In this document: positions 27,694 to 36,512 of the stretch, one piece after another
Layout of the letters: each line of letters opens with the position of its first letter
How positions within the stretch are numbered: the stretch's first letter is position 1
From: Falsihalocynthiibacter sp042445055
Lineage (GTDB): Bacteria; Pseudomonadota; Alphaproteobacteria; Rhodobacterales; Rhodobacteraceae
Assembly: GCF_042445055.1 (NCBI RefSeq)
Contig: NZ_CP170339.1
Location: 1-64,000, forward strand
DNA: 64,000 bases
Direction of reading: 5' to 3'
Position numbers and translations under genes: made by a program
Notes under the pieces: model-generated
Told to the model about the DNA's origin: nothing
The model's input: only the letters and a program-made list of their open reading frames with translations
The model's database searches: none

Positions 27694-28869
27694 ATGGAAG
27701 ACATCGTAATTCTAAGCGGCGCACGCACCGCAATCGGCAGTTTTGGCAAGAGCCTTGCGAGCGTACCACCGACCGAACTCGCGACCATCGTCGCAAAAGA
27801 AGCCATCACGCGCGCGGGCATCACTCCTGAGAAAATCGGGAACGTTGTCTTTGGAAACGTGATCAACACCGAGCCAAAAGACATGTACCTTTCGCGCGTT
27901 GCTGCGCGGCAAGCAGGCATCCCCGATGAAACGCCCGCGATGAATGTAAACCGTCTCTGCGGGTCTGGCGCGCAGGCGCAAGTTTCCGCAATTCAGTCTC
28001 TAATGCTGGGCGATTGCGACTTTGCCCTCGCAGGAGGCGCCGAAAGCATGAGCCGCGCTCCCTACATCATGCCAAGCGCACGATGGGGCGTTAAGATGGG
28101 AGATGCGAACGTGCAAGACATGATGCTCGGCACGCTTAACTGCCCATTTGGCACGGGGCACATGGGTGTTACCGCCGAAAACGTGTCGCGTGAGCATAAT
28201 ATCACGCGGGAAGAACAAGATGCTTTCGCGCTCGAAAGCCAACAGAAAGCCGCGCACGCAATCGAGAAAGGCTACTTCAAGGATCAAATCGTTCCAGTCG
28301 AAATCAAGCAGCGCCGCGATACCGTACAGTTCGCAACCGACGAGCACCCGCGCGCCACGACAGCAGAAGCGCTCGCCGAACTTCGGCCCGCTTTTGAAAA
28401 ACAAGGCTCTGTTACGGCTGGAAACGCCTCCGGTATCAACGACGGCGCGGCTGCGCTCGTTTTTGCGCGGGCTTCTGCTGCCAAAGCGGCTGGCGCAACG
28501 GCACGTGCGCGTGTCTTGGGCTATGGGCTTGCGGGGGTTCGACCAGAGGTGATGGGTATCGGCCCTATTCCAGCGGTGAGAAACCTTCTCGCGAAAACGG
28601 GTCTGTCGATTTCGGATTTTGATGTTATCGAGAGCAACGAGGCCTTCGCCTCGCAGGCGCTTGCCGTGGCCAAGGAGTTGGGCATGGATCCGTCGATTAT
28701 CAACCCGAATGGCGGGGCGATTGCTCTTGGCCATCCCGTTGGCGCGACAGGCGCGATCCTCACTGTGAAAACGCTCTATGAGCTTGAGCGGACGGGTGGG
28801 AAATTGGGCTTGATCACGATGTGCATCGGCGGCGGTCAGGGCATCGCATTGGCGATTGAACGTCTCTAA
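27694..28869 (+). CDS. Acetyl-CoA C-acetyltransferase (thiolase)
   Basis: Thiolase II family enzyme that condenses two acetyl-CoA to acetoacetyl-CoA or cleaves the reverse way. The product is 391 aa. The nucleophilic Cys89 is in NRLCGSGAQA, the catalytic His in GGAIALGHPVGATGA, and the second Cys in CIGGGQG. A GGAGAG site precedes the ATG. No phaB or other polyhydroxybutyrate gene is adjacent, so a biosynthetic or beta-oxidation role cannot be chosen. Its TAA abuts the TTA of pbpC with no intervening base. Confidence 0.92.
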   Translation: MEDIVILSGARTAIGSFGKSLASVPPTELATIVAKEAITRAGITPEKIGNVVFGNVINTEPKDMYLSRVAARQAGIPDETPAMNVNRLCGSGAQAQVSAIQSLMLGDCDFALAGGAESMSRAPYIMPSARWGVKMGDANVQDMMLGTLNCPFGTGHMGVTAENVSREHNITREEQDAFALESQQKAAHAIEKGYFKDQIVPVEIKQRRDTVQFATDEHPRATTAEALAELRPAFEKQGSVTAGNASGINDGAAALVFARASAAKAAGATARARVLGYGLAGVRPEVMGIGPIPAVRNLLAKTGLSISDFDVIESNEAFASQALAVAKELGMDPSIINPNGGAIALGHPVGATGAILTVKTLYELERTGGKLGLITMCIGGGQGIALAIERL

Positions 28870-30924
28870 TTACTGCACAAACACCTCGGAGCGCGCCGAG
28901 CGCCCCTGCGCATCAATCACCGAAAGGGTTACAAATCCCTTACTCGGATTCGGAAGTTCCACTTCCCTCGCCCGCTCCTGAATGCGGACGGGGGCACCAT
29001 TTAAGAGCCAAGTGAACGGCGCTTCTCCGTCGCGCACTTTGGCCACGAATATATCCATTCCCTGCAACGCGGCGCCATCTGGCGGAAATGCCAGCTCTGG
29101 GCCTCCTGCGGGCTCCTCAAACGCTGCATCGCGGGCTTTGAAGTATTTCAATGGCGTCGGAAGTTCCGAATGCGCAACCGTTAACGCAGCCGCTGGCGGC
29201 GGCGAGAGCGGCACTGGTGGCTTGTTCAATCGGGCGAAAGCTTCAAACAAAATCGGCGCGGCCAACTCCCCGCCAAATGCTCCGGGCACCGACGTTCCGT
29301 CCGCCCGCCCCATCCAAACTCCCGCAACATATCGCCCGTCATATCCAATCGCCCAAGCATCGCGGTGACCATAACTTGTGCCCGTTTTGTAAGCCAATCG
29401 ACCCGCAGGTGCGTTCAACGGTGGCGGCACATCAGACAAGATATCGCCAACATACCATGCCGACTTTTCAGACAAAAATCGGTGCCCGTTACGCTCTGGA
29501 GCCTCGCCTTGCCGCCAGTACAACTCGCGGGTTTGCCCACTTTCGGCAAGGCCGGCATATAGAGTAACCAAATCCATCAATGTGACCCCAACGCCGCCTA
29601 ATGCCACCGCCAACCCAGGTTGTCCGCCTGGAATAACAGGCTCTATTCCCGCCCGTTTCAAGCCCGCAACTAGCTGCGCAGGACCGAGCGCCTCGGTAAC
29701 TGAAACAACAGGGATATTTAGAGACAATTGAAGCGCTTTGCGTATCGGCAGTGTTCCACGGAATACGCCATCGAAATTCTGCGGGAAATACGCACCAAAC
29801 GCCGTTGGCCGATCGTCAATCAATGTCTCGGGGTGAGCGAGGCCCTGATCAAAAGCTAAACCATAGACCAATGGCTTGAGCGTCGACCCCGGAGAACGAA
29901 GCGCTTGCGTCATGTCGACAAATCCGCGCCTGTTTGAGTTTTCATACGCTTCAGAGCCAACCCATGCGAGGATTTCGCCTGTTCTGTGGTCCGCGAGCAG
30001 GATTGCCACCTGCATCGACAAATTTTGACCACGCAGCGCAGATTGGGCGAGCGCTTCAAGCTGTTGTTGCAAGCGTGAATCAATTGTTAATGAGTGGGCT
30101 TCCAAGAGTGGGATCGTCGCAACTGCACGATCAGAAAGGTGCGGAGCCAATTTTGGGAAACCGTACCTTTGATGTGGAATAGAGCCTAATTTAGCGACTT
30201 CAGCCTCCTCTGTTGTAAGGAGTTTGCCGTCAACCAACCGGTCAAGAACACGTTCACGTGCCGCCTGTACCTCACCGCTATGAAGGTCAGGGCGCCGCCG
30301 CTCTGGCGATTGGGGGATAGCCACAAGCAGCGCCGCTTGGGCAGTGGTCAACCGAGTTGCTGGCTTGTCAAAATAGGCACGGCTCGCGGCGCGCACGCCC
30401 TCTAGGTTGCCACCAAAGGGAGCGCGATTAACATATAGTGTCAGGATTTCCTCTTTGCTCAACTGGCGCTCGAGTGCCAATGCGACCCTAATCTGGCGAA
30501 ACTTGCCCTCCCAGCGGCCTGTACTGCCATCTTCCAAAAGCCGCGCAACCTGCATGGTTAGGGTCGATGCACCAGAGACAATCCGGCCGTTCCAGACGGC
30601 CTGTGCCGCCGCGCGCAGCATCGCAAGGGGATCGACACCATTGTGGCCATAGAACCGTTTATCCTCAAAGGCGATCAACATCTCAAGATAACGAGGATCA
30701 ACATGATCCAGCGTCGCCTTCAGCCGCCATCGACCATCGGCGACCGTGTAGGCCCGAAGCAGCGCACCGTTGCGGCCCAGCACTTCAACCGATGTTTCCT
30801 GAATGAGCGGCGGCAAGTCCGTTTCCGCTATCCATTGATCAAAGCGATCTCGCAATGTCGCGGCGAACAATAGGAACACGGCAACAAAAACCAGAGCGCG
30901 CCAAGTTATCCAGCGCGACATCAT
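28870..30924 (-). CDS. pbpC: Penicillin-binding protein 1C
   Basis: Bifunctional class A penicillin-binding protein anchored by one N-terminal membrane segment. The product is 684 aa. The glycosyltransferase domain has FEDKRFYGHNGVDP and GASTLTMQVARLL. The transpeptidase domain has SPGSTLKP (SxxK), SLN (SxN) and KTGTSYG (KTG). A C-terminal BiPBP_C beta domain follows (residues after about 580). It starts inside the stop of the alpha-2-macroglobulin gene (ATGA); pbpC next to this gene type is a well-known pairing. Confidence 0.95.
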   Translation of the reverse strand: MMSRWITWRALVFVAVFLLFAATLRDRFDQWIAETDLPPLIQETSVEVLGRNGALLRAYTVADGRWRLKATLDHVDPRYLEMLIAFEDKRFYGHNGVDPLAMLRAAAQAVWNGRIVSGASTLTMQVARLLEDGSTGRWEGKFRQIRVALALERQLSKEEILTLYVNRAPFGGNLEGVRAASRAYFDKPATRLTTAQAALLVAIPQSPERRRPDLHSGEVQAARERVLDRLVDGKLLTTEEAEVAKLGSIPHQRYGFPKLAPHLSDRAVATIPLLEAHSLTIDSRLQQQLEALAQSALRGQNLSMQVAILLADHRTGEILAWVGSEAYENSNRRGFVDMTQALRSPGSTLKPLVYGLAFDQGLAHPETLIDDRPTAFGAYFPQNFDGVFRGTLPIRKALQLSLNIPVVSVTEALGPAQLVAGLKRAGIEPVIPGGQPGLAVALGGVGVTLMDLVTLYAGLAESGQTRELYWRQGEAPERNGHRFLSEKSAWYVGDILSDVPPPLNAPAGRLAYKTGTSYGHRDAWAIGYDGRYVAGVWMGRADGTSVPGAFGGELAAPILFEAFARLNKPPVPLSPPPAAALTVAHSELPTPLKYFKARDAAFEEPAGGPELAFPPDGAALQGMDIFVAKVRDGEAPFTWLLNGAPVRIQERAREVELPNPSKGFVTLSVIDAQGRSARSEVFVQ

Positions 30925-33900
30925 TTCACGATCTGTACACGCCCTGCATCGGTGAGGGCGCGGAACTGTGGACGATACATATCTTCGACGCTCGCCGCGG
31001 GATGGTGATAGTCGCCTGGCGAAATGGCACGAACCAGATAAGCCAGCGTAAAGGCCTCGTCCGAGCGCCAGTCAACAGCCGCAAGGAAGCGATCATGCCG
31101 ATACTCCGCGTTGCGCACCTCAACATCCAGATCGAGCCAATCGAGAGTTTTGACATCTCCGTTCTGCAGAAGCGATGGATTCTCGATCTCAAACCCTGCG
31201 GGAAGTGGATCAGCAACCATCAGTCGTGCCTCTGAATTCCCAAATGGCTCTACGCGCAAGACTGTCACGAGGCGTGTGCCCGCCGCCACTTCTGACAAAT
31301 CGACTTGTTCGCCATCGGTGGTGAAATAGCTCCGCTCAATCGAATAACCGTTTCCGCTCGCAGCTTGCGGCGTATCGGGAACACCGAACGTCGTAAGCGT
31401 CACTGTCTGCGACCTGCCTGTGTCGTTGCGAATGTCGACTGTTTTCCCTTCGGTCTGTGCATCGAATAGCTGCACGAGTGGCCCCATTAGCTTCGCGCCA
31501 TCCACTGTGAACCCAGATAGAGACGTGTCATCCAACAGCGCATTTGCGGCCATAAGTGTCCAAGCGTTTTCCTGTGTTGACCGATAACTCTGACCTTGCG
31601 GCGCTATTTGATCGGCAAGCGCTTCACGACCGATCACGGATGTCCCTGCCTCAACCGCGAGGGTTAGGATCGCCGCGGCGTCTCGCAGGTTAGTGCCGTA
31701 ATCCGAACGCCAAATCCGTTCGTCCGCATCAGATTGCAAACCATTCAAAGCTTGCGCTGCCTTCTTGAACATACGATCCGCGCGGGTTTGATCACCATAG
31801 CTCGCGAGGGCCGCGCCAATTTGCGCTTGGGCCAAAGGAGTTGCGAAGGCATCTCCTTTCACGTCCGCATAATAACGAAGGTCCCCCATCGCCGCCGCGC
31901 CTTCTCGTGCAAGAACCAAGAGCGCATAGGCCAAGTCCTCTCCTCCACGATCAAAGTCCGAGGTGTAATTCACCTGATTGCGAAGATTGTCGAGCGCGGA
32001 GCGAAACGCGATATCGGGTACGACTCGCCCTGATGCTCGGGCACGCGATAGGAAATCGGTCACGTATGCATCGAGCCACAGGTAACCGTTTTCTGGACGC
32101 CAAAGGCCAAATGATCCCTCTGGAGTTTGATTGGACAGAACCAACGTGATTGCTTGATCTATGCGTTTTTCAAGCCCCGCCGCAGTGTCGAGATCCATCG
32201 CATCAGCAACGCTGCTCAGGTATAGTAGCGGCAGCGCGCGAGAGGTTACTTGCTCTGTACATCCATAGGGGTAACGATCCAAAGCCATCAGCAAGCCCGG
32301 CGCATCCAAGCGCCCCAACGGCCCCGCCGAAAGTGTCGCGTGTCCGGTCCCCGCGCGCAGGCCAGTAAAGGCATCGGCATTCAGAAGAAAAGACTTGCCA
32401 TCTTCTAGCTCAAACCGACTGGTGCGCATCACTTCGGGGTCATTAATGGAAACCGGAATCTTCAGCGACTTGGTGAGCTCGGAGCCGTCGGGCGTGGTTA
32501 GGACAATGTTAACCTCTTGAACACCAGTTCCCTTGGCCCTTATAGGCAAGACCTGACGCAAGGTTCCGCCCTCCACCAACTCTAATTCGTTTGGCAAACT
32601 TGTCGCATCGATACTAATGCCGTCGGAGGCCACCTTTATCCCGACATTTCCTACTGGCCCTTTCGCATGCACTATTTCCAGTTGCATCTGGGATATATCG
32701 CCGGGAGTCATGAAGCGAGGCACCGTCGCCGTTAGCACCACTGGATCGCTGACGTTTATGTCCGCCGACGCTTCGCCCACGGAGGTCTTATTCCATGCGA
32801 CCGCCATCAATCGTACAGTGCCATTAAAGGAGGGTAGATCAAATGTCGTCTGAGCGGTTCCGTCCGTGCCAACTTTGAATGGGCCAGCGAAATACGCGAC
32901 CAACTCCTCAGTCGGCGGCGGCGCGTTCAACGTTGTATTTTGCGCACTATCTCCGCCCGAGCGCACGGCGCCCATCGCGCCGATCATTCCGTCGATCAGC
33001 CGTCCATATACATCCCGAAGCCCCATCCCGAGCCGCCGCTGACCAAAATAATAGCCCGAGGCGCTCGGAGCTTCGAAACCCGTGAGGTTAAGGATGCCAA
33101 CGTCAATCGCGGCGATTGTCACATATGTCTCGTCGTCTGCCCCGTCCACCTTAAGCGAAACATCCAATGGGCCGCGCGGGGCGACTTCGACTGGCGTAGT
33201 GAACGCGGCCTTCAAGACGCGATCTTCTGGGTCGACCGGCGCATAGGACAGGCCCAGAGCGCGGGCTGGATTATGCATTGCGGCCGCGTCCATCGGGCGA
33301 ATGACACTCGCCGTCACATATGCTCCTCCGCCCCACTCCTCCGTCACTGGAAGTTCAACGAGATTCTCGCCCTCCACAACATCAATTGTTTTCATGTCGA
33401 TCAACCGATTGGACATCACAGAAACGAGTGCTTTACCCGCATATCGAGGCACGACCCGCAGCGTCGCGGTATCTCCTGGGCGATAGGCCGGCTTGTCCAA
33501 TGACACGTCCAGTACATCGGGAGTGGCGGTGACATCGGCTGGTACATACCAACCAGAATAGAAATCCACAGAGGTCGCAAGGGGCTCGCCATTCGCCCGT
33601 TCGACAATCAACTCATAATGCCCCCATTCAACAGGAGTGCTGATCTGTGCAGGGCCATCCGATAGCTTAAGCTCCCCAGAATCCACACGTGTTCGGCGCG
33701 TAATTGGCTCGTAATTCCAGTTGCCGTATTGCTCGTACCATTGATAGGTCGTTGTAACCCTGTTTATAGCATAAACCACCTCCATCGAGCGCGGCTTCTG
33801 ATTTCGATTCAGAGCAATAATCTCAAATTGTGCGTCTGCTCCTTCGGCGGCGACACCGTCAAAGAGCGGCTTGATGCCAATCAATGGACCCGCCAGATCA

Positions 33901-36353
33901 AGTTGGCGCGTTTCGCGCCGCTCGACTGGGCGCCCTGATCCCTCCGTAGCGGTAAAAACGAAATCCGCTTCGACGGGGCGGTTAACGTGCCCAGTCACCG
34001 GAAGCGCAAATTCCGCGCGGGTTTCGCCCTCTGAGTTCGTCAAATCTGCATCAAAATAGCTGCGGATTACTTCGAACGGTTCATCGTAGCGACCAAATTT
34101 GTAGTTCGGGAAGTTGGCCAATCCATCCGCAGCTTTTAGGGCGACAGAACCTGCAACTTTCAGACCTTCCGCAGGGGAGCCAAATAGATAGTTGACCGAG
34201 AAATCTATCTTTGCCTGCTTGCCTGGGCGCAGCGGCTTGTCGCCAAAGTTCCAAGTGTAGTCGATACGTTCGGGCAAGAAATCTTCAACCAGGAAAGACT
34301 GCGATGCCAGCGCCTCCGCTTCGGGATCAGCATAAAGCGCTAGGGTCCATTTCCCTAGCGGCGCAGAGGCAGATACCGGCAATGCAAACACGTGCCCACC
34401 CATCTCAGAGTCCGTTGAAACCATGCGCGTATATTCAACACCGTCTGGCCGTTTGACGATCGCGGTGATCGGCAATCCCTCAATCGCAACGGTATCTGGA
34501 TCGCGCAGAAGCGCCGTGGCGTTCACCGTTTCTCCGGGGCGATAGGCGCCACGATCGGTCGTCAAAAATACATCAATCGGCCCAGCAGGCGCGCGCCCTT
34601 CTACACCACGATCCGATAGATCAAATCCAGCATCACGAAGCGAAAGAAATGCAATATCCTCGCCGCCATCCTCTACAGTGATCAACGCGGGTGCACGTCC
34701 GCCGCGCCCAAGCGTTACTCCTGAGGGAAAATGCGCATAGCCTTGCGCATCAGTTGTCGCTTCGCCAAGGACCGAGTTGGCCTCTGAAAGAAGCGTAACC
34801 TTGGTTCCAGATTTCACATCAGCACTCGCGAGGCTACGGACAAAAACATGTAATCCGTCCACTCCGCTCGCTGTGGAAATCCCGAGGTCAGACAGCACGA
34901 ACCACTGCGTTGCCGGCGTGCTTTCATATGGGTCAGCGCCTGGGATCTCCGCCTTGAGCGCATAGATGCCAGCGGGCTGATCGCGCAATGCCTCCTTTAG
35001 AGGGAGGCGCGTTGTAACGTCTTGGTTCAAATTCTGATTTAGTTCGCCAATGCCCGTCCACACATCCTCTGCAAGTTCATTTGCGAAGGCCTCCTCCGAC
35101 CATGTAGACATCGGCCGGCCGAAATAGCTTTCTTGGATCGCGCGTAATAAGTTGCGATCTGAAACGCGACGCAGAGTGAGATTAACTTTCGAAACATTCA
35201 CCGACTCAATCGGCAGCGCAATTTCTTGGGTTTTCGGAAGTACATACGCACGACTTTGGAACCGAACGCTTGCAATTCGGTCGCGCACATATCCTGTGAT
35301 TTCAATGTCTTTGAGGAGTTTCTCGCCGTTGGCAGCAGGAAGCCCTTTGCGGAAGACAAAGCGCTCTCGTTCTCCGTGGGTTAGCCCCGAAATACACAAA
35401 CGATTCTGCTCGACCTCAACCGCCAGCCCGCTTCGCGGCATCTTAACGAACGGAGTGTAATCTTCTCCTGCTGCAATCAACTCCTCCGAGAATTCGGCGC
35501 AAATTCGGGGTGCTGCCAGATCGCTCTCGATATCATGGTTGGTAATGCGAAACCCGTATTTCCCGATCGCGTCTAACAACAAATTTGCGGCTTCATCTCG
35601 CGGTGAAATACTTTGGGAAAGTACGAGCGCCGGAATCATCAATCGTCCACGATCATTTGCTTCTAATGCCTGCGCCATCGCATAAAGCGCGCTCAACTTT
35701 TGCGCGTCATTTCCTGCACGAACATACGCGTTTATCGAAGCTTCAATCGCACGGCGGCGATAGGTCCGCTGAGTCGAAGAGTTGTCGAATTTCACGACCC
35801 GCGCGAGGTCCGCGTATTCCATCCACGGGTCAGGTGCGTCGGTTAACGTGAGTGCCGCGCCAACATAATGAAGCGAATTGATGATATCACCTTCGTTTTT
35901 CTTATCCCGCGCGACGGCAAGCAAATTCTCCGCTGTCCACTCTCCCGCATAGTGGTAACGACCAAGGTTTTCGGCAAGTTCATACGACCCTTTGCGAAGA
36001 GCGGCAGGGATAAAGTCCAACTCCGAAATATTTGCCTTACCCTTTGCCACAACGGCGGAATCACTTTCCCAGATCCGACCCGACAGCGCCCCGACATAAG
36101 CCACGGTATTTTCGACGTTTTTCTTCGTAAAACACGCGTTGGAGTTTCGATTAAATGTAAACGCCTTGCACTGAGCATCGGCAAGGCACGTGCGCTGGCA
36201 AATCTCAAACGTCGTATCAAAAATGGACTGTAGATCCGAGCCGTAGAAATCCAGATCTCGCGTGGTTGAAAACCGCCGATCTGGCACACCCTCTTGCGCA
36301 ATTGCCAGTGACGAAGTGAATGAAACAATGATCGCGAGAAAAATACTGCGCAT
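30921..36353 (-). CDS. Bacterial alpha-2-macroglobulin with N-terminal PAN-like domain
   Basis: Giant periplasmic protease-trapping protein, 1810 aa, thought to protect the envelope together with PbpC. The thioester motif is intact as YGCTEQ (Cys about 1365, Gln about 1368), followed by the alpha-alpha toroid thioester domain. A cleavable type I signal peptide (MRSIFLAIIVSFTSSLAIAQ) is present and no lipobox Cys, unlike the lipoprotein YfhM of E. coli. Residues about 25-95 form a PAN/apple-like module with paired cysteines (CQRTCLADAQCKAFTF). The ATG at 36353 is chosen for the signal peptide; the frame is open to 36413. Confidence 0.93.
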   Translation of the reverse strand: MRSIFLAIIVSFTSSLAIAQEGVPDRRFSTTRDLDFYGSDLQSIFDTTFEICQRTCLADAQCKAFTFNRNSNACFTKKNVENTVAYVGALSGRIWESDSAVVAKGKANISELDFIPAALRKGSYELAENLGRYHYAGEWTAENLLAVARDKKNEGDIINSLHYVGAALTLTDAPDPWMEYADLARVVKFDNSSTQRTYRRRAIEASINAYVRAGNDAQKLSALYAMAQALEANDRGRLMIPALVLSQSISPRDEAANLLLDAIGKYGFRITNHDIESDLAAPRICAEFSEELIAAGEDYTPFVKMPRSGLAVEVEQNRLCISGLTHGERERFVFRKGLPAANGEKLLKDIEITGYVRDRIASVRFQSRAYVLPKTQEIALPIESVNVSKVNLTLRRVSDRNLLRAIQESYFGRPMSTWSEEAFANELAEDVWTGIGELNQNLNQDVTTRLPLKEALRDQPAGIYALKAEIPGADPYESTPATQWFVLSDLGISTASGVDGLHVFVRSLASADVKSGTKVTLLSEANSVLGEATTDAQGYAHFPSGVTLGRGGRAPALITVEDGGEDIAFLSLRDAGFDLSDRGVEGRAPAGPIDVFLTTDRGAYRPGETVNATALLRDPDTVAIEGLPITAIVKRPDGVEYTRMVSTDSEMGGHVFALPVSASAPLGKWTLALYADPEAEALASQSFLVEDFLPERIDYTWNFGDKPLRPGKQAKIDFSVNYLFGSPAEGLKVAGSVALKAADGLANFPNYKFGRYDEPFEVIRSYFDADLTNSEGETRAEFALPVTGHVNRPVEADFVFTATEGSGRPVERRETRQLDLAGPLIGIKPLFDGVAAEGADAQFEIIALNRNQKPRSMEVVYAINRVTTTYQWYEQYGNWNYEPITRRTRVDSGELKLSDGPAQISTPVEWGHYELIVERANGEPLATSVDFYSGWYVPADVTATPDVLDVSLDKPAYRPGDTATLRVVPRYAGKALVSVMSNRLIDMKTIDVVEGENLVELPVTEEWGGGAYVTASVIRPMDAAAMHNPARALGLSYAPVDPEDRVLKAAFTTPVEVAPRGPLDVSLKVDGADDETYVTIAAIDVGILNLTGFEAPSASGYYFGQRRLGMGLRDVYGRLIDGMIGAMGAVRSGGDSAQNTTLNAPPPTEELVAYFAGPFKVGTDGTAQTTFDLPSFNGTVRLMAVAWNKTSVGEASADINVSDPVVLTATVPRFMTPGDISQMQLEIVHAKGPVGNVGIKVASDGISIDATSLPNELELVEGGTLRQVLPIRAKGTGVQEVNIVLTTPDGSELTKSLKIPVSINDPEVMRTSRFELEDGKSFLLNADAFTGLRAGTGHATLSAGPLGRLDAPGLLMALDRYPYGCTEQVTSRALPLLYLSSVADAMDLDTAAGLEKRIDQAITLVLSNQTPEGSFGLWRPENGYLWLDAYVTDFLSRARASGRVVPDIAFRSALDNLRNQVNYTSDFDRGGEDLAYALLVLAREGAAAMGDLRYYADVKGDAFATPLAQAQIGAALASYGDQTRADRMFKKAAQALNGLQSDADERIWRSDYGTNLRDAAAILTLAVEAGTSVIGREALADQIAPQGQSYRSTQENAWTLMAANALLDDTSLSGFTVDGAKLMGPLVQLFDAQTEGKTVDIRNDTGRSQTVTLTTFGVPDTPQAASGNGYSIERSYFTTDGEQVDLSEVAAGTRLVTVLRVEPFGNSEARLMVADPLPAGFEIENPSLLQNGDVKTLDWLDLDVEVRNAEYRHDRFLAAVDWRSDEAFTLAYLVRAISPGDYHHPAASVEDMYRPQFRALTDAGRVQIVK

Positions 36354-36512
36354 TTGCGAACCCCAAAAATCAATAACTTCCGAAGGTTTGCACAATCCCC
36401 TCTTTAAATCCACTCTCTCAGGCTGCCAATCACCTTACATTTTTATCTTTAAGAAACTCTTTACGAGAATCGCGCACACTCGCGCAGGTGTGCTGCTTAA
36501 GGCTGGCTGAAA

